Source of the DNA: Sulfurimonas sp. | Lineage (GTDB): Bacteria > Campylobacterota > Campylobacteria > Campylobacterales > Sulfurimonadaceae | Length of the DNA: 15,768 nucleotides | Direction of reading: 5' to 3' | Assembly: GCA_024762745.1 (NCBI GenBank) | Contig: JANTGV010000003.1 | Span: 1-15,768 of the forward strand | In this document: positions 7,903-14,715 of the stretch, one piece after another | Layout: each line of letters starts with the position of its first letter | How positions within the stretch are numbered: the stretch's first letter is position 1 | Program-made: the position numbers and the translations under genes | Notes under the pieces: generated by a model | Told to the model about the DNA's origin: nothing | The model's database searches: none | What the model saw: the letters and a program-made list of their open reading frames with translations, nothing else

Positions 7903-7954
7903 GATAATGGCTAAATATAAATGGCTTGGTAGTTATGTAAAAGGCGAGGATTAA
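7869..7954 (+). repeat. Direct duplication of the pheA 3' end
   Basis: The stretch from 7869 to the pheA stop at 7902 recurs at 7921-7954. The first 27 nt are identical, and the rest differs at two third-codon positions (GAA GAC in copy 1, GAG GAT in copy 2), both encoding Glu-Asp before TAA. The 18-nt spacer (7903-7920) opens an ATG at 7907, so 7907-7954 reads as the 15-residue frame [15 protein letters not shown] and stop. There is no good Shine-Dalgarno before that ATG. Copy 2 ends in GAGGA, the ribosome-binding site of hisC. The spacer is not repeated after copy 2, so this is not a simple complete tandem duplication. Confidence 0.9.
7946..7950 (+). promoter_or_regulatory. Shine-Dalgarno for the hisC TTG start
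   Basis: GAGGA lies 8 nt before TTG at 7959. It falls inside the second copy of the pheA 3' repeat; the corresponding bases of copy 1 read GAAGA. The GAA-to-GAG difference therefore strengthens the ribosome-binding site and may reflect selection for hisC translation. Confidence 0.65.
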
Positions 7955-7958
7955 AGCG

Positions 7959-9053
7959 TTGAATTTTAATAAAAAATTAAAAGATATAAAAACATATGAG
8001 GCTGGAAAGCCCATAGAACTAGTAGTCCGTGAGTTTGGTATTGAACCAAAAGATATTATCAAGCTTGCATCAAATGAAAACCCTCATGGATGTTCCCTGA
8101 AAGTACAAAACGCAGTAAGCAGTATAGTTTCGAACATGGCACTCTATCCTGATGATTCGATGATGAAACTTAAAGATGCTCTTCAAAATAGATTTAATAT
8201 TAAAGATGAAAACCTTATAATTGGAAGTGGAAGTGATCAGATAATTGAATTTTTGATGCATGCAAAAGCAGATTCAAACTCTAAAATATTAATAAACAGT
8301 GTAACTTTTGCAATGTATGAGATTTATGCAAAACATGTAGGTGCAGAGGTTGTAAGAACAGAGTCCCAAGAACATAATTTAGAAGAGTTTTATGAACTTT
8401 ATAAAAGTGAAAACCCTGATATAATATTTTTATGTACTCCAAATAATCCAACAGGTGATGCAATAAACGCGGAAGATATGTTTGAGTTTATTGCGAAAAT
8501 TGGTAAAGATACCTTAGTGGTTGTAGATGGTGCGTATATGGAGTATGCTGCGTTTAAAGACAAATCTAAAAAAGTAGAGCCAAAAGCATTGGTAGAGAAG
8601 TTTGAAAATGTTATCTATCTGGGGACATTTTCAAAAGCCTACGGTCTTGGTGGAATGAGAGTCGGATATGGAATTTCTAATGCTAAAATAATCAAAGAGC
8701 TTTATAAACTTCGTCCTCCATTTAATATCACAACACTTTCACTTGAAGCTGCTAGTGTTGCACTTGATGATGAAGACTTTGTAAATAAATGTATCGCTGA
8801 CTGTTTTGATGAGATGAAACGCTATGAAGAGTTTGCAAAGAACAAAAAAATAGATATAATAGAGAGCTATACAAATTTTGTTACATTATGTCTAAATTCT
8901 AATCAAGATTCAAAAAGTTTAGCAGATGATTTATTGAAACAGGGAATGATTGTTCGTGATTTAAGTGGTTACGGTATGAATGCAATACGTGTAACAGTTG
9001 GTAAAAAAGAGCAGAACAGCCGTTTCTTTGAGCTGATGGAAAAATTAATATAA
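7959..9053 (+). CDS. hisC: Histidinol-phosphate aminotransferase
   Basis: HisC is a fold-type I PLP aminotransferase that converts imidazole-acetol phosphate to histidinol phosphate. In this context, next to pheA, it may also transaminate phenylpyruvate, as HisC-type enzymes do in some bacteria (inference). The 364 residues contain [10 protein letters not shown] (35-44), GSGSDQI (89-95), PNNPTGD (161-167), D190 and Y193 in VDGAYMEY, the Schiff-base lysine K226 in [12 protein letters not shown]234, and the C-terminal IRVTVG. Length is normal. The start is TTG at 7959, chosen because GAGGA lies 8 nt upstream and [13 protein letters not shown] matches the usual HisC N-terminus. It is separated from pheA by a 56-nt region holding the duplicated pheA tail. 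Confidence 0.93.
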   Translation: MNFNKKLKDIKTYEAGKPIELVVREFGIEPKDIIKLASNENPHGCSLKVQNAVSSIVSNMALYPDDSMMKLKDALQNRFNIKDENLIIGSGSDQIIEFLMHAKADSNSKILINSVTFAMYEIYAKHVGAEVVRTESQEHNLEEFYELYKSENPDIIFLCTPNNPTGDAINAEDMFEFIAKIGKDTLVVVDGAYMEYAAFKDKSKKVEPKALVEKFENVIYLGTFSKAYGLGGMRVGYGISNAKIIKELYKLRPPFNITTLSLEAASVALDDEDFVNKCIADCFDEMKRYEEFAKNKKIDIIESYTNFVTLCLNSNQDSKSLADDLLKQGMIVRDLSGYGMNAIRVTVGKKEQNSRFFELMEKLI

Positions 9054-9068
9054 AAGAATGAGAAGTTA

Positions 9069-10778
9069 ATGGATTTTAAAGTACTTTTTTCACAGTTAGT
9101 TGTTCTTTATGCAAAGCTGACAAAGCAGCAAAAGGCGATTATAGCTGTTGCGATCGTAGGAATAGTAGCGTTTTTACTATTTTTAGTAGTCTATACGACG
9201 CAAAAAAGTCTTCCAAACAAATATGAAGTTCTATTTGATTCATTAAGTTCATCAGATGCTGCAAAAGTTGTTGAGCAGCTTGAAAAAGAGGGTATTGATT
9301 ATAAGTTAGAAGCAAATAATGTGATTAAAGTACCAAAAGATGTAGTCTATAAGCAGAGAATATCTATCGCTTCACTTGGTATTCCAAAAGATAACGGTGT
9401 AGGTTTTGAGCTTTTTGATAACCAAGAGTTCGGAGCTACAAGTTTCGATCAAAAAATAAAACATCTTCGTGCACTTGAAGGTGAACTCTCCCGTACAATT
9501 AATGCATTGTCACCTATAGAGTCTGCATCAGTCAGTTTAGCCCTGCCTAAAGAGACACTTTTCGTCTCAAAACAGGCCGATCCTACAGCATCTGTTATGG
9601 TGCAGCTTGTAGATGGAAGAAGCCTTTCATCTAAGCAGATAAGAGGTATTAAAAACCTTGTTGCTGCAGCAGTATCAAAAATGCAGGCATCAGATGTTAT
9701 GCTTATTGATGGAGATGGTGAAACACTTGGTGATGAAGATGAGATGGCTCAAATGGGAGAGCTTTCAGCTGTTCAGCAGAAGTTTAAAAACAAAGAAGAG
9801 AAAAAGAGACAGAAGAAGATTATTCAAGTCGTATCACCTTTTGTAGGTGGTGAAGACAAGGTCGTTGCACAGGTTACTATAGAGTATGATTTCTCCATAA
9901 AAAATTCAACAAGTGAAGTTTTTGATCCTGAAAATGTTGTAAGAAGTGAACAGATTAGTGAAGAGAAACGTGAAGGGAGTTCTCCTGAAGTTGTTGGAGG
10001 AGTTCCAGGAACTGTGAGTAACATTGGACCGGTGCAAGGACTTTCTGATAGTAAGAGTAGTGAGAAGTATGAAAAAAATAGTGGTACAACAAACTATGAA
10101 GTTGGTAAAACTGTATCAACAACTAAGAGTCAGTTTGCACGAATAAAAAGAATAACTGCCGCTGTTATGGTAGATGGAAAATATAAGTATAAGTTAGCTG
10201 AAGATGGCACACCAACAGAGGAACTTGAGTACCAGTCACTTGATGATACAGATCTTCAAGCACTTAACTCTTTAGTAAGTCAGTCTATCGGAATTGATAA
10301 AACGAGAGGGGATGAAATCTCTGTTCAGAATTTACAGTTTAAAAGAGACAATAGCGATAAAACTCCAGATGGAGTTACTCAGGCAGTAGCCTTTAGCGAG
10401 ACTTATTTAGCGCCTTTCTCTGGCTTATTTAAATACTTGTTTGTTCTTATATTGCTTTTTATCGTTTATAAAAAAGTTATTGTTCCGTTTGCAGAGCGTA
10501 TGCTTGAGGTCTCTAAAGAGGATGAGGAGATGAGTAAACCTGTATTGGAAATAGACGATGACGAGGATGAAGATTTAGTACAAAAAGTTCAGGATATGCG
10601 CAAGAAGGTTGAAGACCAGCTTGGGGTTGGACAAGGATTTAATGAAGATGAACTCAAGTATGAAGTCATCCTTGATAAGGTAAGAACAATGTCTGAAGAT
10701 TCACCTGAAGAGATAGCTGCACTGCTTCAAGCACTTTTAACCGAAGAAGCAGAAAATGCAAACACTGCAAAAGGCTAG
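9069..10778 (+). CDS. fliF: Flagellar MS-ring protein FliF
   Basis: FliF builds the MS ring in the cytoplasmic membrane, the base on which the flagellar rotor and export gate assemble. The 569 residues show a first membrane span (about 23-43), the periplasmic ring-building motifs (YscJ/FliF homology from about 49, including LRALEGELSRTI at 133-144), a Gly/Ser-rich insert with PEVVGGVPGTVSNIGP (306-321), a second membrane span (about 450-470) and a cytoplasmic tail. The tail has an acidic cluster (EIDDDEDEDL, 494-503) and a C-terminal helix (about 530-560) that should bind FliG. It starts 15 nt after hisC behind GAGAAG, with no sigma54-type sequence in the gap, so it is probably transcribed with the upstream biosynthetic genes, consistent with an early flagellar class. 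Confidence 0.96.
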   Translation: MDFKVLFSQLVVLYAKLTKQQKAIIAVAIVGIVAFLLFLVVYTTQKSLPNKYEVLFDSLSSSDAAKVVEQLEKEGIDYKLEANNVIKVPKDVVYKQRISIASLGIPKDNGVGFELFDNQEFGATSFDQKIKHLRALEGELSRTINALSPIESASVSLALPKETLFVSKQADPTASVMVQLVDGRSLSSKQIRGIKNLVAAAVSKMQASDVMLIDGDGETLGDEDEMAQMGELSAVQQKFKNKEEKKRQKKIIQVVSPFVGGEDKVVAQVTIEYDFSIKNSTSEVFDPENVVRSEQISEEKREGSSPEVVGGVPGTVSNIGPVQGLSDSKSSEKYEKNSGTTNYEVGKTVSTTKSQFARIKRITAAVMVDGKYKYKLAEDGTPTEELEYQSLDDTDLQALNSLVSQSIGIDKTRGDEISVQNLQFKRDNSDKTPDGVTQAVAFSETYLAPFSGLFKYLFVLILLFIVYKKVIVPFAERMLEVSKEDEEMSKPVLEIDDDEDEDLVQKVQDMRKKVEDQLGVGQGFNEDELKYEVILDKVRTMSEDSPEEIAALLQALLTEEAENANTAKG

Positions 10779-10788
10779 GGAGGAATAG

Positions 10789-11817
10789 ATGGCAAATTTA
10801 AATCCACAGCAGCAAGCACTTTTGGACGAGATGAATATGTCAGAAAAAATTGCAATACTTTTACTTCAACTTGGTGAAGATGCAACATCAGCGATTTTTT
10901 CAAATATGAATGTTGAGTCTATAACAGAGGTCTCAAAATACATTGCTAGTAACTCAACTATAGACAGATCCCTTGCAACAGCAATCCTGGAAGAGTTCCA
11001 TGCTATTTTTCAATCTGGTCAGTATCTTACTTCAGGTGGTATGGAGTATGCGAGAGAACTTCTCTATAGAACTCTTGGTCCAGAAGAGGCTAAAAAGGTT
11101 TTAGATAAGCTTTCAAAAAGCATGCAGAATACTCAAAATTTTGCTTATCTTTCTAAAATTAAGCCTCAACAACTCTCAGACTTCATTGTAAATGAGCATC
11201 CACAAACTATCGCTCTTATTTTAGCACATATGGATGCAAGTGAAGCTGCGGATACTATACAGTTCTTTCCAGATGATTTGAGAAGTGAAGTAGCGATGAG
11301 AATGGCAAAACTCGGTGATATCTCACCTTCTGTAATTAAAAGAGTTTCAGCGGTTCTTGAGTCTAAACTTGAATCTCTCGCTTCATACAAAGTTGAAGTT
11401 GGTGGAACACGTGCTGTTGCAGATATCTTCAACCGTCTTGGCGCTAAGTCGTCTAAATCAACACTTGCTACGATTGAACAGGTAGATGAAGAGTTGGCGA
11501 CACTTATCAAAGATATGATGTTTACTTTTGAAGATATGGTTACACTGGATAAAAATGCAATTACTGAGGTACTAAAAGCTGCAGATAAAGCTGAGCTTAT
11601 GTTAGCTCTTAAATCTTCACCAGAAGAACTCAAAGAGAAGTTCTTCTCTGCGATGAGTGAGAGAGCGAGAGAAGCATTTGAAGAGGAGATGCAGTTCCTT
11701 GGCGCTGTTAAGATGAAAGATGTTGAAGCGGCTCAAAGAAAAATTGTTGAGTCTGTAAATGCCCTTGCAGAAGCTGGAACTATCCAGATGGGTTCAACTG
11801 AAGAGATGATTGAGTAG
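10789..11817 (+). CDS. fliG: Flagellar rotor/switch protein FliG
   Basis: FliG couples the MS ring to the C ring and carries the charged ridge pushed by the stator. The 342 residues contain the N-terminal FliF-binding domain (to about 110), the middle domain with EHPQ (136-139), a Gly-Gly linker (205-206), the MFTF motif (244-247) and the C-terminal torque domain. The torque charges of E. coli FliG map with a constant offset of 11: K275, R292, E299, E300 and K308 correspond to K264, R281, D288, D289 and R297, so all five charges are kept. The start has an excellent Shine-Dalgarno, GGAGG (10779-10783), 5 nt before ATG. fliF, fliG and fliH follow with gaps of 10 and 2 nt, as one operon. Confidence 0.97.
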   Translation: MANLNPQQQALLDEMNMSEKIAILLLQLGEDATSAIFSNMNVESITEVSKYIASNSTIDRSLATAILEEFHAIFQSGQYLTSGGMEYARELLYRTLGPEEAKKVLDKLSKSMQNTQNFAYLSKIKPQQLSDFIVNEHPQTIALILAHMDASEAADTIQFFPDDLRSEVAMRMAKLGDISPSVIKRVSAVLESKLESLASYKVEVGGTRAVADIFNRLGAKSSKSTLATIEQVDEELATLIKDMMFTFEDMVTLDKNAITEVLKAADKAELMLALKSSPEELKEKFFSAMSERAREAFEEEMQFLGAVKMKDVEAAQRKIVESVNALAEAGTIQMGSTEEMIE

Positions 11818-11819
11818 TT

Positions 11820-12620
11820 ATGGCAACAGTAATATCAAATGACTCAGTTGCAATGCACAGTGTTAATAAATACAATTTTAAAATTATAGCTTTAGGCTCA
11901 AATACAAATGAAGATACTCAAGAGAGTACGTCAAGCTTAGTCCCAGAGGAACATACTCCAGAGGAGAATACTCAGGTGCATTCTACTGATATCGACTCAA
12001 GTGAATTAAGTACGACCTCAAAAGACTCCTTGATTGAGTCCTTGATGAAAAAGACTGATGATATGTCATCAAACTTTATTAAACTTCAGATGAAATTAGA
12101 GGCTAAAGAAGAAGAGTATAAGCTAGAATTAGAAAAAGCTAAAGAGGGCGCTTTTAATGAAGGTATGCAAGCAGGAAAAGCAAAAGCTATAGAGGATGGA
12201 GACGTTGAGATAGGTGATGCAATAAAACAGTTCTCATCATCGGTTAAAAAGTTAGAAGAGAGTTCAAACAGTTTTGCAACTGCACTAGAGAGTGTCAAGG
12301 GCGAGTTGATTACAGCTGCATTGGATATAGCTAAAGAGGTTGTAGGTATAGAGTTGAGTAGTAACTCTGCTGAAGTTGCCAAAACTCTCTCAGATGAACT
12401 TATAAAAGAGTTACAGAGCGCATCTAAGGTGACACTGAAAGTTAATCCTAAAGATCATGGTGTATTATCTGAACATGTAGGTTCATTGGAGCATGTAGAA
12501 GTTGTTTCAGATAGTGCAATTAGTCAAGGTGGGGTTATCGCAATAAGTGATGCTGGAAATATAGACGCAGAAATTTCAAAAAGATTTGAGAGAGTTAAAA
12601 AAGCTGTTTTAAGTGAATAG
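11820..12620 (+). CDS. fliH: Flagellar export apparatus protein FliH
   Basis: FliH dimerises along the export ATPase FliI and docks it at the export gate and C ring. The 266-residue product has a short conserved N-terminal stretch (NKYNFKIIALGS, 16-27), an acidic Ser/Thr-rich linker (about 28-75), a coiled coil (about 85-110), the FliH glycine repeat AFNEGMQAGKAKA (111-123; AxxxG, GxxxG, GxxxA) and a C-terminal FliI-binding domain with GGVIAISDAGNIDAEISKR. There is no tryptophan, whereas Salmonella FliH uses two N-terminal tryptophans for docking. It begins 2 nt after fliG, so it is probably translationally coupled. Its TAG stop is followed after 3 nt by the palindromic element, whose left half stays open in the fliH frame up to 12767. 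Confidence 0.93.
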   Translation: MATVISNDSVAMHSVNKYNFKIIALGSNTNEDTQESTSSLVPEEHTPEENTQVHSTDIDSSELSTTSKDSLIESLMKKTDDMSSNFIKLQMKLEAKEEEYKLELEKAKEGAFNEGMQAGKAKAIEDGDVEIGDAIKQFSSSVKKLEESSNSFATALESVKGELITAALDIAKEVVGIELSSNSAEVAKTLSDELIKELQSASKVTLKVNPKDHGVLSEHVGSLEHVEVVSDSAISQGGVIAISDAGNIDAEISKRFERVKKAVLSE

Positions 12621-12623
12621 GAT

Positions 12624-12655
12624 AAGTTCCTAACCATACATAACCACAACTTCAG
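12624..12655 (+). repeat. Left terminal inverted repeat
   Basis: This 32-bp repeat starts AAGTTCCTAACC, 3 nt after the fliH stop. It matches the reverse complement of 12859-12890 at 30 of 32 positions; the outer 22 bp are identical and the mismatches pair 12646 with 12868 and 12650 with 12864. Confidence 0.9.
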
Positions 12656-12752
12656 AAGCTTAAAAAAAGGGCTAATGCAAGGCAAAGATTTGAAGAAGCT
12701 ACAAGTAGCTTCAAAGATTTTTAACGAAGCAGTAGCCCTTTTTTTAAACTTC
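12655..12752 (+). repeat. Arm 1 hairpin, possible bidirectional terminator
   Basis: Bases 12655-12674 pair with 12733-12752 at 19 of 20 positions, including GGGCTA with TAGCCC and a run of seven A with seven T. Inside lies an 8-bp hairpin GAAGCTAC/GTAGCTTC (12695-12702 and 12705-12712) with a 2-nt gap. GGGCTA..TAGCCC followed by T7, and preceded by A7, looks like an intrinsic terminator usable from either strand, although the loop is long. If it works, it would reduce read-through from fliFGH into dxs. Confidence 0.6.
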
Positions 12753-12760
12753 CCTTTGGG

Positions 12761-12858
12761 CGAATAAGTAAATAGCCCTATTGCGTCGTTAGATTCATTT
12801 GAACTAGCTAAACTAGTCCTTCATAAATCTGTCTAGCACTAGAACTATTTACTTATCG
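12761..12858 (+). repeat. Arm 2 hairpin, inverted relative of arm 1
   Basis: ATAAGTAAATAG (12764-12775) pairs perfectly with 12845-12856, extended by CG pairs across a one-base bulge. Inside is ACTAG/CTAGT (12803-12807 and 12813-12817) flanked by a partial AGATTCAT/ATAAATCT stem. The reverse complement shares TTCAAA, TAACGA-GCA-TAG and AGATTT blocks with arm 1 in the same order. Confidence 0.7.
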
Positions 12859-12890
12859 CTGAAATTGGGGTTATGTATGGTTAGGAACTT
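12859..12890 (-). repeat. Right terminal inverted repeat
   Basis: This is the partner of the left repeat, 30 of 32 positions. It ends GGAACTT 4 nt before the dxs start codon. Its TTAGGAACTT end contains the AGGA that serves as the dxs ribosome-binding site. Confidence 0.9.
12883..12886 (+). promoter_or_regulatory. dxs Shine-Dalgarno inside the right terminal repeat
   Basis: AGGA lies 8 nt before the dxs ATG at 12895, within the perfect part of the terminal repeat. In a transcript through the whole element it would be paired with TCCT of the left repeat (12628-12631), so folding could hide it. Confidence 0.55.
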
Positions 12891-12894
12891 GTAA

Positions 12895-14715
12895 ATGAAT
12901 ATTAAGTCAAAATCTATAGAAGAGTTAGAGACTCTTTGTTGTGATATAAGAGAAGAAATTTTAAGAGTTGTAAGTAAAAATGGTGGACACCTAAGTTCTA
13001 CTTTAGGTGCTACAGAGCTTATTGTAGCGATGCACAAGGTGTTTGATTCTAAAAAAGACCCTTTTATTTTTGATGTTTCTCATCAATCCTATGCGCATAA
13101 ACTATTGACTCAAGATTGGAATAAGTTTGACACGCTTCGTCAATTTAAAGGTATGTGTGGATACACAAAACCGAGTGAGAGTGATGATGACTATTTTGTT
13201 GCTGGACATAGCTCAACTTCAATCTCTTTAGGTGTAGGTGCCGCAAAAGCTATTGCCCTTAAAGGTGAGCAAGAAGAGAGAGTTCCCGTTGTAATGATTG
13301 GTGATGGCTCTATGACTGCTGGTATGGTCTATGAAGCACTTAATGAGTTAGGTGATAGAAAATATCCAATGGTGATTATCCTCAATGATAATGAGATGAG
13401 TATCGCTAAACCGATTGGTGCCGTAAGTAGAATGCTGAGTTCGGCTATGGCTTCTCCATTTTATCAAAGGTTTAAAAAGACAACTGAGAATTTTGTAGAT
13501 AATTTTGGTGATGGTGCCCACTATATTGCTAAACGTATGGAAGAGGGGTTAAAACTTATTACTCCGGGAATTATGTTTGAAGAGATGGGCATAAATTACA
13601 TCGGTCCTGTTGATGGACACAATTTATCGCAACTCATAGAGATACTCGAGACTGCTAAGAAAATGGGTCAACCGGTCATAATCCATGCACAAACATTGAA
13701 GGGTAAGGGTTATGATATTGCTGAGGGTAAAGAAGAGAAGTGGCATGGTGTCGGTCCTTTTGATTTAAGTAATGGAAATAGTTCTAAAAAGAGTTCACTT
13801 AAGAGCGCTACACAAATCTATACAGAATCTTTAATGCATTTAGCAAAGAGCAATGAAAAAATAGTTGGTGCAACAGCTGCAATGCCAAGTGGAACAGGTC
13901 TAAGTGATCTGATAGAGACATATCCAGATAGGTTTTGGGATGTTGCAATAGCAGAGCAGCATGCAGTTACTTCTATGGCAGCATTAGCAAAAGAGGGTTT
14001 TAAACCTTTTTGTACAATCTATTCGACGTTTCTACAGCGTGGGTATGATCAGGTTATTCATGATACTTGTTTAATGGACTTACCAGTTGTTTTTGCACTT
14101 GACAGAGCTGGTATAGTGGGCGAGGATGGAGAAACGCACCAAGGTGTTTTTGATATCTCTTTCTTACGTGCAATCCCAAATATGACACTTTTCGCACCAC
14201 GTGATGAGAAGTCATTTCATCAAGCTATGGCGTTTGCTGCTGAGTATGAACACCCATGCTCACTGAGGTATCCAAGAGGTTCATTTCGAGAGACAGATTT
14301 ACCAGAGTCTACTGCGTTTGAGTTGGCAAAGTCACAACTCTTGCGTTCTAGTGAAAGTGATATCCTTTTTATCGGTTATGGTAATGGAGTTGGCCGTGCA
14401 TATGAAACAGCAGAGTTGATGAGTGATGATGTAAGTCTTTTAGATCTGCGTTTTGTTAAACCTTTAGATAAAGAGATGTTAGGAAATATGGCTCAGAAAC
14501 ACAAAAAATGGTTCGTATTTTCTGATAGTGCTAAGATGGGTGGTGTAGGCTCTGCTATTTCAGAATTTTTAGCTGACAACAAAATAATCGATGTAGAAGT
14601 TACAAGTTTTGAGTATAGTGACGATTTTATAACGCATGGAAATACAAAACTTGTCGAAGAATCACTGGGACTCTTACCAGAACAGTTGGCGCTAAAAGTA
14701 AAAGAGTTAATCTAA
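12895..14715 (+). CDS. dxs: 1-deoxy-D-xylulose-5-phosphate synthase
   Basis: DXS condenses pyruvate and glyceraldehyde-3-phosphate using thiamine diphosphate, the first and rate-setting step of the MEP isoprenoid pathway, and also feeds thiamine and pyridoxal synthesis. The 606 residues have GGHLSSTLGATEL (30-42), DVSHQSYAHKL (60-70), the thiamine motif GDG (136-138) through N164, VDGHN (239-243), the catalytic glutamate E354 in AIAEQHAVT, and DRAGIVGEDGETHQG (403-417) of the second domain. It appears complete. The N-terminus is short: only about six residues precede the SIEELETL helix, where DXS proteins usually have 10-20 more. The start follows directly after the palindromic element, whose right repeat supplies AGGA. 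Its last 9 nt overlap the end of pgeF on the other strand. Confidence 0.96.
   Translation: MNIKSKSIEELETLCCDIREEILRVVSKNGGHLSSTLGATELIVAMHKVFDSKKDPFIFDVSHQSYAHKLLTQDWNKFDTLRQFKGMCGYTKPSESDDDYFVAGHSSTSISLGVGAAKAIALKGEQEERVPVVMIGDGSMTAGMVYEALNELGDRKYPMVIILNDNEMSIAKPIGAVSRMLSSAMASPFYQRFKKTTENFVDNFGDGAHYIAKRMEEGLKLITPGIMFEEMGINYIGPVDGHNLSQLIEILETAKKMGQPVIIHAQTLKGKGYDIAEGKEEKWHGVGPFDLSNGNSSKKSSLKSATQIYTESLMHLAKSNEKIVGATAAMPSGTGLSDLIETYPDRFWDVAIAEQHAVTSMAALAKEGFKPFCTIYSTFLQRGYDQVIHDTCLMDLPVVFALDRAGIVGEDGETHQGVFDISFLRAIPNMTLFAPRDEKSFHQAMAFAAEYEHPCSLRYPRGSFRETDLPESTAFELAKSQLLRSSESDILFIGYGNGVGRAYETAELMSDDVSLLDLRFVKPLDKEMLGNMAQKHKKWFVFSDSAKMGGVGSAISEFLADNKIIDVEVTSFEYSDDFITHGNTKLVEESLGLLPEQLALKVKELI

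Larger units (their letters stand above)
12624..12890. mobile_element. 267-bp palindromic MITE-like element between fliH and dxs
   Basis: The element is bounded by 32-bp terminal inverted repeats and filled almost completely by two self-complementary arms (12655-12752 and 12761-12858), with CCCTTTGGG (12752-12760) between them. Arm 2 read in reverse complement aligns with arm 1 in register (for example 12710-12735 against 12778-12803, 19 of 26 identical, ungapped), so the entire element is one imperfect palindrome centred near 12757. It encodes no transposase. No target-site duplication is obvious (left flank GAT, right flank GTA). This architecture fits a MITE or a folded ERIC/Correia-like intergenic repeat. 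Whether it is multicopy cannot be seen from this window. From memory, fliH and dxs are adjacent in Campylobacter, consistent with an insertion. Confidence 0.6.

Noticed and set aside
7907..7954. The 15-codon frame [15 protein letters not shown] as an independent gene
   Set aside because: It has no good ribosome-binding site and is explained by duplication of the pheA tail. It is reported as a finding and as part of a repeat, without a gene call.
9054..9068. Sigma54 or sigma28 flagellar promoter before fliF
   Set aside because: The gap is 15 nt and neither it nor the end of hisC shows a GG-N10-GC pair or a sigma28-like -10; fliF is most simply read from upstream.
11166..11633. A 155-codon open frame on the minus strand inside fliG
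   Set aside because: It is fully contained in fliG, which has all its domain and torque residues; the reverse frame is Ser/Ala/Ile-rich low-complexity sequence typical of an antisense shadow and has no recognisable domain.
12618..12626. Target-site duplication flanking the palindromic element
   Set aside because: The flanks are GAT on the left and GTA on the right, with no matching direct repeat of 2 nt or more at fixed element borders, so none is claimed.
12621..12894. CRISPR array, tRNA or small known RNA in the fliH-dxs gap
   Set aside because: There are no regularly spaced direct repeats, no tRNA cloverleaf with a T-loop, and no known riboswitch core; the repeats are inverted and nested.
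12849..13037. A 62-codon minus-strand open frame across the right terminal repeat and the dxs start
   Set aside because: It overlaps the conserved N-terminal DXS region. Its only notable piece is the KFLTIHN string encoded by the repeat, which is treated as a property of the element.
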